IMG/VR virus record: IMGVR_UViG_3300037452_000118
Span: 62,001 to 126,000 of that record
DNA length: 64,000 nt
Direction: 5' to 3' (one strand)
Source: a virus
Under the pieces are notes generated by a model. That model was not told the origin of the DNA, ran no database searches, and saw nothing but the letters and a program-made list of their open reading frames with translations. A program made the position numbers and the translations under genes. Shown here in pieces: positions 47,115-54,140 of the stretch. Position 1 is the stretch's first letter. Each line of letters starts with the position of its first letter.

Positions 47115-47592
47115 GTGAGTCCGAGACTAAAATCTGGTAAAACCAATACATTAGTATCGTGCCCGCCGAACGACACCCACGGCTGCACTGAGACGAAGGG
47201 CAACCCGCCGGTCGTGACCGCCAAAGAGGGCGGCGAGGTCGTCCGCAACCGTCAGGTCGATTTTTTCCGTGTCGGTTGCCATATCATGGTCACCGGGCAC
47301 GTCGCGGGCCCGACCGGCGACGTCGAAGATGTCGATCATTTCGACGTCTCAATGTCGCGGCAGGCAGAATGGGTCGCGAATACTGCGGCGAAAAAGCCTA
47401 ACCCATTCAACAAGAGGATGCCGGTGATCGTTCCGGCCGACAAGGTCGGCGTAAAGCACTACGGCAACATTTGCTATTTCAGCGTCGACTACGCGGACAT
47501 GCAACTGGGTTCAGCGGCTCTGGCCTTTCAAGCTCGATCCGATCCGCATCGACGGGCCGATGATGTGCTACCAGGTTGAGCGGCCGAACTAG
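47115..47592 (+). pseudogene. Last rightward phage gene, apparently frameshifted near its 3' end
   Basis: From GTG 47115 the frame reads as real protein (SCPPNDTHGCTETKGNPPVV, EVVRNRQVDFFRVGCHIMVT, VKHYGNICYFSVDYADMQL), then loses sense near 47515. The expected ending (WPFKLDPIRIDGPMMCYQVE, RPN) is in another frame and stops at 47590-47592; the uncorrected frame stops at 47579. The start is uncertain: ATG 47111 is followed by a stop after nine codons. The recent upstream IS insertion may have cut it from its promoter. Function not recognised. Confidence 0.5.
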
Positions 47593-47659
47593 ACCAAATC
47601 CCCTCTCCACGCCAGCCGATACCTGCGTTGAACTTTGAGTTTTTCTGGATACATGCATG

Positions 47660-47878
47660 TCAGGGACTAGTCGAAATGGTCTTATTGCGAAAGGACCAAA
47701 GTGCTAATGAACTGAATGGAGCATCTACCGGGACGAGGCGAGAAAAATAACTGCAACGCTCGACCCATTCGAGCCATACCCATTCGCATTCTATAGTTTT
47801 GACCGGGCGCCATGCAAACCACGGTTGCCATTGGGATTCTGATTTTAGAATTTTCTTTCTACCTTTCCAGCGCATCAT
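47660..47878 (-). CDS. Small early protein
   Basis: 72 residues. The Trp-rich segment SQWQPWFAWRPVKTIECEWV, then WLEWVERC, looks like a short conserved phage or host orphan. It is the last gene of the leftward unit and converges on the late genes. Confidence 0.6.
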   Translation of the reverse strand: MMRWKGRKKILKSESQWQPWFAWRPVKTIECEWVWLEWVERCSYFSRLVPVDAPFSSLALWSFRNKTISTSP

Positions 47879-47890
47879 CGTTTCCTCCGA

Positions 47891-47986
47891 CTATCTCGGC
47901 GTCAGTCGCTTTGCACCGGACAAAATTCTCCCGTCCAGTTTTTGTTTGCGCGTTGGTCCGTCAATGCGCAATCGCAGCATAGCCAT
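47891..47986 (-). CDS. 31-residue basic peptide
   Basis: ATG 47986 overlaps the upstream stop (TGATG). The product is basic (MAMLRLRIDGPTRKQKLDGR...). Coupling supports it; the function is unknown. Confidence 0.45.
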   Translation of the reverse strand: MAMLRLRIDGPTRKQKLDGRILSGAKRLTPR

Positions 47987-48078
47987 CACTCGACCTTCTC
48001 TGTCTGATGCCAATACGACCGGCCCAGGATGACCGTTCCGCACATTTCACATTCATCTGGCGGTGGTGAGTAAGTCAT
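47986..48078 (-). CDS. 30-residue peptide with CxxC and a histidine
   Basis: MTYSPPPDECEMCGTVILGR, then SYWHQTEKVE. The CEMC pair and later His could bind zinc. It starts 2 bases after the upstream stop. Confidence 0.5.
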   Translation of the reverse strand: MTYSPPPDECEMCGTVILGRSYWHQTEKVE

Positions 48079-48080
48079 CG

Positions 48081-48257
48081 CTACTTCGCCTTTGTCTTCT
48101 GCCGCAGCGCCCTCACAATATGCTCGGCATCCGCCCGCTCCAATCTTATGCAGAATGTGGACCGTGACGGGATACGCCCACTGATCCAGGGGCGCTTGCT
48201 GGCGGCATGGATGATGGTGATGAGTTCGGCCGCACATTTGGTCATCGTTAGTGCCAT
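48081..48257 (-). CDS. 58-residue hypothetical protein
   Basis: MALTMTKCAAELITIIHAAS, then RPWISGRIPSRSTFCIRLER and ADAEHIVRALRQKTKAK. Its start overlaps the upstream gene by 10 bases. It is favoured over the alternative 83-residue frame on the same DNA because of its balanced composition and neighbour coupling. Confidence 0.55.
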   Translation of the reverse strand: MALTMTKCAAELITIIHAASKRPWISGRIPSRSTFCIRLERADAEHIVRALRQKTKAK

Positions 48258-48427
48258 CCTCTCAGTTCGCGCCGGACTGCAATGATAGGACGCGGCGGCT
48301 TACGCGGCTTGCGCCCGCAATTATTGTTTTCTCGACCGTTGATGTACCCCTGCACAATACATCGGCATTGCGGCCAGTTAGAACACTTCGCAAAAAGTAG
48401 TTTGGATTTTGCCATGTGGCTGCTCAT
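48248..48427 (-). CDS. 59-residue cysteine-containing protein
   Basis: MSSHMAKSKLLFAKCSNWPQ, then CRCIVQGYINGRENNNCGRK. Four cysteines (C-x5-C-x-C...C) and a basic tail suggest a small metal-binding or nucleic-acid-binding peptide. Confidence 0.55.
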   Translation of the reverse strand: MSSHMAKSKLLFAKCSNWPQCRCIVQGYINGRENNNCGRKPRKPPRPIIAVRRELRGWH

Positions 48428-48433
48428 GGGGGT

Positions 48434-48583
48434 TCAGTCGGTTACGTGTTCATCTTCCCATTCGCAGACAAGCCGCTCGGCAACGAATGACTCAAAGCCG
48501 AGTTTTTCGAGCCGCTGAATGGCGTCGATGTAGCTCAACTCTCTTGCCTTGAACTCGCGCTTAACTACATCTTCACTGTCCAT
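48434..48583 (-). CDS. 49-residue helical protein
   Basis: The start chosen is ATG 48583 behind GGGAGA; the frame opens further to 48631. SYIDAIQRLEKLGFESFVAE, then RLVCEWEDE, is an amphipathic helix pair. Confidence 0.6.
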   Translation of the reverse strand: MDSEDVVKREFKARELSYIDAIQRLEKLGFESFVAERLVCEWEDEHVTD

Positions 48584-48608
48584 CAGAATCTCCCTGCATT
48601 GGACGGGT

Positions 48609-48845
48609 TTAACCGCCTGTTGCTTCGGCAATGATACTCAGAAGTGCATCCTCGGCTTTGGTCCATTGTTGCTCGCCAGCCCATACCTCGTAGCTCAATA
48701 GAGCCGCGCGTAGATGGTGGACCGGGACCTTAGACGCATACTCTAGCGCCCGCACGCCGTCGCATTGGTGGTGCTGGCACATGGCGGCAAAGTGCAACTT
48801 GAGTTGGCCTGGCGTCATCTTATCGACGGTCGGCGACTGGCGCAT
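48609..48845 (-). CDS. 78-residue hypothetical protein
   Basis: LKLHFAAMCQHHQCDGVRAL, then YASKVPVHHLRAALLSYEVW. All helical, no membrane segment. The function is unknown. Confidence 0.6.
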   Translation of the reverse strand: MRQSPTVDKMTPGQLKLHFAAMCQHHQCDGVRALEYASKVPVHHLRAALLSYEVWAGEQQWTKAEDALLSIIAEATGG

Positions 48846-48869
48846 CTTTAGTTCCCGGTTGTTGTGATG

Positions 48870-49115
48870 TTATTGCGTTGCATTTACGATGTGCCTCGCG
48901 TCTTCTGGATATTTATGTCGCGCAGATATTCCAACCAACAGTGCCTCCAAATCGCAGCCCTTTCGAAAGAAAGTTCGCGGAGCAATTAAAACGTCGCATG
49001 GCAGAGGATTTGGCCGAGCCAACTCTACCAGCGCGGCAAATTCTTCTTCTGATAGGCAAAAATTGCCGTCTCCGCTGATTCTGGCACATATCTTGCGGAT
49101 ATTTTCCAATGTCAT
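48870..49115 (-). CDS. 81-residue hypothetical protein
   Basis: MTLENIRKICARISGDGNFC, then LSEEEFAALVELARPNPLPC. Helical; unknown function. Confidence 0.6.
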   Translation of the reverse strand: MTLENIRKICARISGDGNFCLSEEEFAALVELARPNPLPCDVLIAPRTFFRKGCDLEALLVGISARHKYPEDARHIVNATQ

Positions 49116-49132
49116 CGTGACCGCTCCATTGA

Positions 49133-49288
49133 CTACTGATCAGCGCGGCGCTTTGCTAAATCTGGCCGCACGCCCGTTCCCTTACACGCATAACAGACCG
49201 TATTGACCACAGCGTTCACGCCGTAGGACCAAATACGTCCCATGCCGTCGCACAACTCACAAATCGGAGGATGATCTTTTTGATCCAT
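49133..49288 (-). CDS. 51-residue zinc-finger-like protein
   Basis: MDQKDHPPICELCDGMGRIW ... VCYACKGTGVRPDLAKR. Two CxxC pairs with CDGMGR and CKGTG resemble half of a DnaJ-type zinc centre. Confidence 0.6.
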   Translation of the reverse strand: MDQKDHPPICELCDGMGRIWSYGVNAVVNTVCYACKGTGVRPDLAKRRADQ

Positions 49289-49320
49289 TTGTTACCTGCT
49301 TTGGACGGGACAACCGCCAA

Positions 49321-49497
49321 CTACCACCAATCGGCGGCATTATAGAAAACGTGGCCACCTGGTGTAACCGTGACTTCGCAGCCATCACCAGCAACATAGG
49401 TAACGGATTTTTTGAGGCGCTTCGCTTGCTCAATCGCCCGCTGCTCACGCTCCGTATCGGCTCGGTCTTGCATTTGTTCTTTCTCATAAGCGCCCAT
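49321..49497 (-). CDS. 58-residue hypothetical protein
   Basis: MGAYEKEQMQDRADTEREQR, then AKRLKKSVTYVAGDGCEVTV and GGHVFYNAADWW. A charged helix followed by a small beta domain. The frame was chosen over a Ser-rich overlapping one because of its start and composition. Confidence 0.55.
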   Translation of the reverse strand: MGAYEKEQMQDRADTEREQRAIEQAKRLKKSVTYVAGDGCEVTVTPGGHVFYNAADWW

Positions 49498-49525
49498 GTT
49501 CCGAGTCCTGTGTGTTTATTGGCGG

Positions 49526-49690
49526 TCAGTCGGTTGCTTCTAGTAGACGATGTAGCAACGCGAGCCTTAGCATTTGGGCTGCTTCATCCTCTTGTCCTCG
49601 TTCGCGAGATTCAAAAGCCATTTGCTCCAGGACTTCGGCGCAACGCGCGTGGCCAACTGCGTTCCAATCTATTAATCCAGGTTCGCTCAT
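49526..49690 (-). CDS. 54-residue hypothetical protein
   Basis: From ATG 49690: MSEPGLIDWNAVGHARCAEV, then EQMAFESRERGQEDEAAQML. The frame opens upstream to 49825, but that part overlaps the next gene and lacks character. Confidence 0.55.
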   Translation of the reverse strand: MSEPGLIDWNAVGHARCAEVLEQMAFESRERGQEDEAAQMLRLALLHRLLEATD

Positions 49691-49706
49691 GGCGACATAC
49701 GTCCTG

Positions 49707-49919
49707 TTATCGCCTGTTTGCGGAGAATAGGCGCCGTAATCTCCGCACATTCCATCTGCGGCGCTCCCAGCGGGCGACCGCGGCCCAACCCCATTGATCG
49801 AGAGGTCCGAATTGCGCATTGGCATCTTCTAGCTGGCGCCGGTTGAATGGCGGCGGAATAAGGTAGTAGAGCCACGGGCGCGGCGTCCATCTAAGTTCTG
49901 GGATTTCGGTTTCGATCAT
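49707..49919 (-). CDS. 70-residue hypothetical protein
   Basis: MIETEIPELRWTPRPWLYYL, then IPPPFNRRQLEDANAQFG and a basic WERRRW tail. Unknown function. Confidence 0.6.
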   Translation of the reverse strand: MIETEIPELRWTPRPWLYYLIPPPFNRRQLEDANAQFGPLDQWGWAAVARWERRRWNVRRLRRLFSANRR

Positions 49920-49931
49920 TGGCTGGCGTTC

Positions 49932-50117
49932 CTAGTCGCGCCGCTGCGCAAAAGATATAACCAGATCACGCAACCGATCATAAACGCCGCGCGATATGAC
50001 AACGCTATCATTGTCAGGTTTTTGTCGGGTCTTGAGTTTGGAAAGTTCTTTGTGGGCGCGGTGCCCCGCCGGCAGGACACCCACATACTCGTCAAGGGTC
50101 ATTTCTTCCTCAACCAT
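49932..50117 (-). CDS. 61-residue hypothetical protein
   Basis: MVEEEMTLDEYVGVLPAGHR, then VVISRGVYDRLRDLVISFAQ. Helical; unknown function. Confidence 0.6.
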   Translation of the reverse strand: MVEEEMTLDEYVGVLPAGHRAHKELSKLKTRQKPDNDSVVISRGVYDRLRDLVISFAQRRD

Positions 50118-50153
50118 TGGTACAGCTCCATGTTAACCCCGTGCAGTTCTCGA

Positions 50154-50294
50154 TCATGTCTCTGCTTGGTCATCAAGAAACGTGTTGTTGATAATGGCCT
50201 CGGCGCAGTTCTGCACGTCGTCCTCAGACAAACCACTTTCGACGGCATCCTCTAGGAGCTTGAGCAGGGCGTTTTCAAATTCTTCAAGCGTCAT
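50154..50294 (-). CDS. 46-residue acidic protein
   Basis: From ATG 50294: MTLEEFENALLKLLEDAVES, then GLSEDDVQNCAEAIINNTFL. An acidic helical mini-protein of a size and charge seen in phage inhibitors; no target is known. Confidence 0.5.
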   Translation of the reverse strand: MTLEEFENALLKLLEDAVESGLSEDDVQNCAEAIINNTFLDDQAET

Positions 50295-50310
50295 GGCTGT
50301 TAACCCCGTG

Positions 50311-50535
50311 TCAGGCGGTCGCTTTCTGCCGCGTCGGCAGAAACAGCCGTGTGTACCAATCGACGTTCTGCTCAAACGTCCGCTTGCCGCGCTCGCGTAC
50401 CACCTCATCATCGGACGCCATCAGGTCTAGATTGGCGATGAAGACCTTGCACCAATGCTTCTCGCCGGGATCGTCGGTTGTTCTGGCGACGGCCAGAAGT
50501 TCGGCGCGCTTGGTTCGGATTTCGGAGGAGGTCAT
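50311..50535 (-). CDS. 74-residue hypothetical protein
   Basis: MTSSEIRTKRAELLAVARTT, then DDPGEKHWCKVFIANLDLMA and a short basic tail. It lies 13 bases after the DUF5131 gene. Confidence 0.6.
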   Translation of the reverse strand: MTSSEIRTKRAELLAVARTTDDPGEKHWCKVFIANLDLMASDDEVVRERGKRTFEQNVDWYTRLFLPTRQKATA

Positions 50536-50548
50536 TTTCGCGTTGCCA

Positions 50549-52120
50549 TCAACGGTGCTGCGGGACGCGCAGCGGGTTAGGGAACTGGCGCACCATCAGA
50601 TGCGGCGGGATCGGGGCTTTGCCGGCCATTTGTTTCATAAATGCGGCGACGTTTGCCTTGTTGCATTGGCGCAAGATGCTCGCGGCCCACGCCTCCTCCA
50701 TCGGGCGGTGCTTCGGCCCGCTCTCTCCACCAATAATTATCCAACTCAGGTGAGGCTGGATCGGATCGCCGGTCTCGGTATAGCCGAATTTTCCTCCGTG
50801 CCCGCGAACGCCGGTCAGCGCGTTGATGGTTCTGAAGACGGTGTTCTCGTCTGGCGCCGACATCGGGATGTGGCAGAAGTCGATAGGTCCGATCAGGGGC
50901 TCAGCGCTGACGAACCTGATCGCCGCCGGCGTCTTCAAAAGGAGCGGCACGCGCTCGTCGGCTTCCTGCTGGCGCTCTGCGGAAATGCCCAACCATACAT
51001 TAGGCAGTGGCCATATCAAACGTGAGGCCAAGTTCTCCCGGTACAGATCGCCGAAACCGCCCTCGGTTTCATTTGATATTTTTCCGCAATGTCCTTCACC
51101 ATTGCGCCGGCCTTCCGCATCTGCCTCATCAGTAAAACGTCGGCTTCGGTTAAATGCGTCTTCGGATGCTTGCTTCCTTTGGGCCGATTGCGGTTCACGT
51201 TCAAGACTTCGATCGCGTGGCGGCGCTGTTCCGAATAAGTCGCCAGCTCCAGATTGTCCGGGTGGTTGCGCTGTTTGTTCCCGTCCTCGTGCTTGTGATT
51301 GATCGTCAGACCATCCGGTATTGGGCCGTTGAAATAGGTCCAAATGACTCGGTGTGCGCCCGTCACCGTCTTTACGCCGTTGATCGTCGTCGTAATCAAC
51401 AAATAGCCGTCCCGAGTCGGATATTCGGCTCGCACCCGTTTGCAATCTGTCAGCCCCACTCTCTTTTGATAATCGCTCTCCCCCTTCTGACGTGGCTTCC
51501 CGTGTCGCTTCTTGAGCCGCCATATCTGGCCCTCCGCGTCGATTTCCAGTTCGCCGGCCGTTACTAGCGAGAGGATGATCTCTTCCTTGTTCATATCTTG
51601 CCTTATACACTAAAGCGGACACGCGGTCTATCGTTTCGGGCGATGAGCAATAGGCTCTCATACGTTCTGCTCTTTTGCTCAAAACTTGGAACGTGTGCTG
51701 CGGGCACAGCGCCATGACGGCTAAGATTTTATCGATCGCCTCATCGGGCAGGGACTCGTGGAAAATGTCGCTGGTCGAGCTGGCGAATATCTTGGCCGGC
51801 TTGCGCCAGTTCATCGGCAGCGCCAGGCGATCCTCTTGCAGCTCGACCTTGCCGGTCCAACGCGGCTTCCCGTTCTGCATCTCGGCAAAGCCGTGGCCCC
51901 ATTGGTCCTTGAACGTCGGCGGCTTCTTGCCGGAGTTCTTCGGGTCGGCGCGCCATCGGGCCTCGACCTCCGCTGCGGACAAGGAGAACCGCGCCGCCAA
52001 ACCTTCCGCGTAGCAGCCGCCGTGAGGTCCCGGACCGCCGCAGCCGGGCGAGACTCTGGTGCAGCCCCGGATCGGGTTCCAGTCGGACCGGTCGGTCCAC
52101 TCGATTTTGCTCTCAGCCAT
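50549..52120 (-). CDS. DUF5131 (phage Gp37/Gp68 family) protein carrying a nested endonuclease gene
   Basis: 523 residues. The N-terminal 175 residues (SKIEWTDRSDWNPIRGCTRV, then SPGCGGPGPHGGCYAE, KIFASSTSDIFHESLP, HTFQVLSKRAERMRAY) and the C-terminal 155 (LPNVWLGISAERQQEADERV, AAIRFVSAEPLIGPIDF, WIIIGGESGPKHRPM) are classic for this family; the Cys cluster near the N-terminus is a likely Fe-S or metal site. Residues about 176-368 (51016-51594) are a low-complexity Arg/Gln/Ser stretch produced by an HNH gene in another frame. The reading frame stays open across the insert, so a full-length protein with a long disordered loop is possible. Confidence 0.8.
   Translation of the reverse strand: MAESKIEWTDRSDWNPIRGCTRVSPGCGGPGPHGGCYAEGLAARFSLSAAEVEARWRADPKNSGKKPPTFKDQWGHGFAEMQNGKPRWTGKVELQEDRLALPMNWRKPAKIFASSTSDIFHESLPDEAIDKILAVMALCPQHTFQVLSKRAERMRAYCSSPETIDRVSALVYKARYEQGRDHPLASNGRRTGNRRGGPDMAAQEATREATSEGGERLSKESGADRLQTGASRISDSGRLFVDYDDDQRRKDGDGRTPSHLDLFQRPNTGWSDDQSQARGREQTAQPPGQSGAGDLFGTAPPRDRSLEREPQSAQRKQASEDAFNRSRRFTDEADAEGRRNGEGHCGKISNETEGGFGDLYRENLASRLIWPLPNVWLGISAERQQEADERVPLLLKTPAAIRFVSAEPLIGPIDFCHIPMSAPDENTVFRTINALTGVRGHGGKFGYTETGDPIQPHLSWIIIGGESGPKHRPMEEAWAASILRQCNKANVAAFMKQMAGKAPIPPHLMVRQFPNPLRVPQHR
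51016..51594 (-). CDS. HNH homing endonuclease nested inside the DUF5131 gene
   Basis: 192 residues in another frame on the same strand. HNH core: HRVIWTYFNGPIPDGLTINH followed by KHEDGNKQRNHPDNLELATY. The C-terminal NUMOD-like helix-turn-helix (LTEADVLLMRQMRKAGAMVK, then IAEKYQMKPRAVSAICTGR) binds the target. An AAGGCAAGAT stretch precedes the ATG. It sits at the junction between the two halves of the family domain, the typical place of an intron or homing-gene insertion. Confidence 0.88.
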   Translation of the reverse strand: MNKEEIILSLVTAGELEIDAEGQIWRLKKRHGKPRQKGESDYQKRVGLTDCKRVRAEYPTRDGYLLITTTINGVKTVTGAHRVIWTYFNGPIPDGLTINHKHEDGNKQRNHPDNLELATYSEQRRHAIEVLNVNRNRPKGSKHPKTHLTEADVLLMRQMRKAGAMVKDIAEKYQMKPRAVSAICTGRTWPHV

Positions 52121-52391
52121 CTGCGCTCTCGATGATCTTGCGGAGGTCCCCGCAGCGGGGGCAGTTCAGGGTGATCGTCGTCCGGTCGATGCTGACGGTG
52201 CCGGCGCAGCGGTGGGCCGGCCGCTTGTCGGCGCAGTGCGCCCTGACGAGGAGCTCGCGGAGATGGCGGTAGACCTCGGCCACCTTCGGCTCCTCCGCCA
52301 CCGGCATGTGGCAGCAGGTCGCCGGGATCTCGCCGGGGACGGCGTCGACCGGGATGATGCCCTCGCTGGTCGGCTCCTGGCGCTTCTTCAT
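52113..52391 (-). CDS. Hypothetical protein with CxxC
   Basis: 92 residues from ATG 52391, which overlaps the upstream stop (ATGA). HCADKRPAHRCAGTVSIDRT and NCPRCGDLRKIIESADG suggest a small zinc site. Overlaps the DUF5131 start by 8 bases. Confidence 0.65.
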   Translation of the reverse strand: MKKRQEPTSEGIIPVDAVPGEIPATCCHMPVAEEPKVAEVYRHLRELLVRAHCADKRPAHRCAGTVSIDRTTITLNCPRCGDLRKIIESADG

Positions 52392-52930
52392 CGCCCGTTC
52401 CTTATCTTGCGCTTCGGCCATTTCATCGTGCCATGCAGCGGCCTGGAAGGCCACTTCCGTCTGGGGCGCCTAGCCTTGGCGGCGGAATCGGGAGCGCGCT
52501 TGACCTGAGACGGCCTTTTCGGGAATCCAGTTGACCTAGCCGGTGCAAAACCTCGGCGGGACACTTTACTTTTTCGGCCAGAATGTGCGCCACGCTTAAT
52601 TTGATCAACCCCTGAAGCGAGGAACTCATCGTAGAACGCCGCCGCCGCCGCGAAAGGATCGATGCCGGCATTGTCGAAGAACCAGCGCTCACTGGTGCGG
52701 TGGAGCGCGTACATCCCGTTGCGGTGGCAGTCCGCGCAGAGCGGGACGGCCCACCTGTCGCTCGGCTTCTCCTGGCCGGTCTCCCGCTTGCCGCGCGCCG
52801 GGCAGGCGCCGCGGATGTGGGCTGCCTCGACGCGGGGCGGGGCCGAGCAGGCGCAGCAGCGCTGCCCCCGCAGGAAGGCGAGGAAGGCGCGATCCTCGAC
52901 CCGCGGCTCGCGCTGGCGGAGCTCAGGCAT
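52388..52930 (-). CDS. HNH-like nuclease, DUF968/NinG-type pattern
   Basis: 180 residues. RCCACSAPPRVEAAHIRGAC followed by DRWAVPLCADCHRNGMYALH gives a Cys-x2-Cys...AHI...PLC-x2-CH layout typical of phage HNH proteins that act in recombination or as structure-specific nucleases. The C-terminal 75 residues are very basic and disordered (KRPSQVKRAP...). It overlaps genes on both sides. Confidence 0.75.
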   Translation of the reverse strand: MPELRQREPRVEDRAFLAFLRGQRCCACSAPPRVEAAHIRGACPARGKRETGQEKPSDRWAVPLCADCHRNGMYALHRTSERWFFDNAGIDPFAAAAAFYDEFLASGVDQIKRGAHSGRKSKVSRRGFAPARSTGFPKRPSQVKRAPDSAAKARRPRRKWPSRPLHGTMKWPKRKIRNGR

Positions 52931-53402
52931 CTTGCTTTTCCTCGGCCGGCGCGTCGGCGGCGATCAGCAGCAGCTCGATCCACCGGCAGATGCGCTCCGG
53001 GCCAGCCCCGGCGATGCCGTCCCATTGGCCGGGATAGTCCGGCCCGTCGCCTCGGCGCTCGCCGTGGAACGACATTTGGCCAGTGGGGATGTCGCAGTAA
53101 AGAACGTGCTCGAAGCCGATGGCCTTCGCGTCGAAGCCCCAGCCGAACTGGATGCCGAGGCCTTCGCCGTCCGCGATCAGGACGCGGCAGAGGTTGTCCA
53201 TCGACCAAGCCTTCTTGTCGTACGCGGCGTCGCGATAGCCGCGCCCTCGGTACACCTTCGCCCTGGACGACGCTTTCAACGCGCGGAAGAGGTTGAGCGC
53301 TACGACGCCGAGCGGGCCGATCTTCTCCAGCTTGGCGTACAACGCTTTGGTCGCGTCGCCGTTGGAGCCGTTGTAGACGACGGCAATGTCGACGTACTTC
53401 AT
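52923..53402 (-). CDS. Hypothetical protein
   Basis: 159 residues from ATG 53402. YVDIAVVYNGSNGDATKALY, then WSMDNLCRVLIADGEGLGIQ and FGWGFDAKAIGFEHVLYC. A compact alpha/beta domain with no catalytic motif I recognise. It starts 4 bases inside the previous gene. Confidence 0.65.
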   Translation of the reverse strand: MKYVDIAVVYNGSNGDATKALYAKLEKIGPLGVVALNLFRALKASSRAKVYRGRGYRDAAYDKKAWSMDNLCRVLIADGEGLGIQFGWGFDAKAIGFEHVLYCDIPTGQMSFHGERRGDGPDYPGQWDGIAGAGPERICRWIELLLIAADAPAEEKQDA

Positions 53403-53605
53403 CGGCACTTCTCCATCCTGGCCGCGCGGTAGTCGAGGAAGTCGGCGGCGGCGTCCATCTCGCGACGCACCGCGTTGGCGATGATCTCGCCGCTTGAGCC
53501 CAGCATCGGCGGCGCTACAACAATCTTCGCGTAGAACTCGCGGAAGGTCAGCGCGGGATCCTGGCAGGACAGCGACGCGATCAGCAGGGTGACGGCGGGG
53601 TTCAT
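53399..53605 (-). CDS. Hypothetical small protein
   Basis: 68 residues. MNPAVTLLIASLSCQDPALT, then IIANAVRREMDAAADFLDYR. A mildly hydrophobic start and a helical body; ATGA overlaps on both sides. Confidence 0.6.
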   Translation of the reverse strand: MNPAVTLLIASLSCQDPALTFREFYAKIVVAPPMLGSSGEIIANAVRREMDAAADFLDYRAARMEKCR

Positions 53606-53784
53606 TTGTCATCCTCCGCCGACAGCGTCGGGAACTTCGGGAAGTTCTTGAAGTCGGTGATTATCTCGATGGCGAAGAAGATCAGGGGAGTCTCCAGCGT
53701 CAGCATCGGGTCGGGCTCGCGGACCGGCCGTGAGCTGGCCAGCAGCGCGGTGACGGCCAAGGCGGCAGCGGCGAGCGGCCTCAT
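53602..53784 (-). CDS. Small protein with a signal-like start
   Basis: 60 residues. MRPLAAAALAVTALLASSRP may be a signal peptide or anchor; the rest is short and unremarkable. ATGA overlap with the upstream gene. Confidence 0.55.
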   Translation of the reverse strand: MRPLAAAALAVTALLASSRPVREPDPMLTLETPLIFFAIEIITDFKNFPKFPTLSAEDDK

Positions 53785-54140
53785 TTCCTGCGCTCCGGGA
53801 TCTTGATCGTAACCATCCCCGGCTTCGCCTCGTGGACGGCGTCAATCATCTCGCGGCGATCTTCCTCATTGCCGAAGTACATGACCAGCGGCATCAGGTG
53901 CGGCGCGATGCCGTGTTTCTTGGATGCCTCATCGCCGCCAGCGACGGCGTGCTCGAAGCCGATCCTGAACCCGCGCTCCGTCGCGGTGTCGAGCATCTCG
54001 ATGATCGTCCCGAGGATTTCGGCCTCCTCGCCGGCGCCAGACACGGTGCGCTCCATCTGCTTCGCCCGCCGCAGCCCGGATTCGAGCCACCGCCGCGCGG
54101 TCTGTTGCGCGCTGGGGGTCATGACCGGTTTCGCGCTCAT
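53781..54140 (-). CDS. Hypothetical protein
   Basis: 119 residues from ATG 54140. ARRWLESGLRRAKQMERTVS, then ILGTIIEMLDTATERGFRIG and PHLMPLVMYFGNEEDRREMI. All-alpha. ATGA overlap with the ATPase gene. Confidence 0.65.
   Translation of the reverse strand: MSAKPVMTPSAQQTARRWLESGLRRAKQMERTVSGAGEEAEILGTIIEMLDTATERGFRIGFEHAVAGGDEASKKHGIAPHLMPLVMYFGNEEDRREMIDAVHEAKPGMVTIKIPERRK

Noticed and set aside
47081-47165. Imperfect direct repeat (TTTAGTATCGGGCC and ATTAGTATCGTGCC)
   Set aside because: Only about a dozen bases match. The first copy belongs to the target-site duplication, so the second is likely coincidence.
47593-47659. Bidirectional terminator at the convergence of late and early genes
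   Set aside because: No hairpin followed by a T run could be found in the short spacer.
47986-48237. 83-residue frame starting MCGRTHHHHP
   Set aside because: Its first two thirds overlap a better-looking 58-residue gene (48081-48257); only its last 30 residues, from ATG 48078, are kept.
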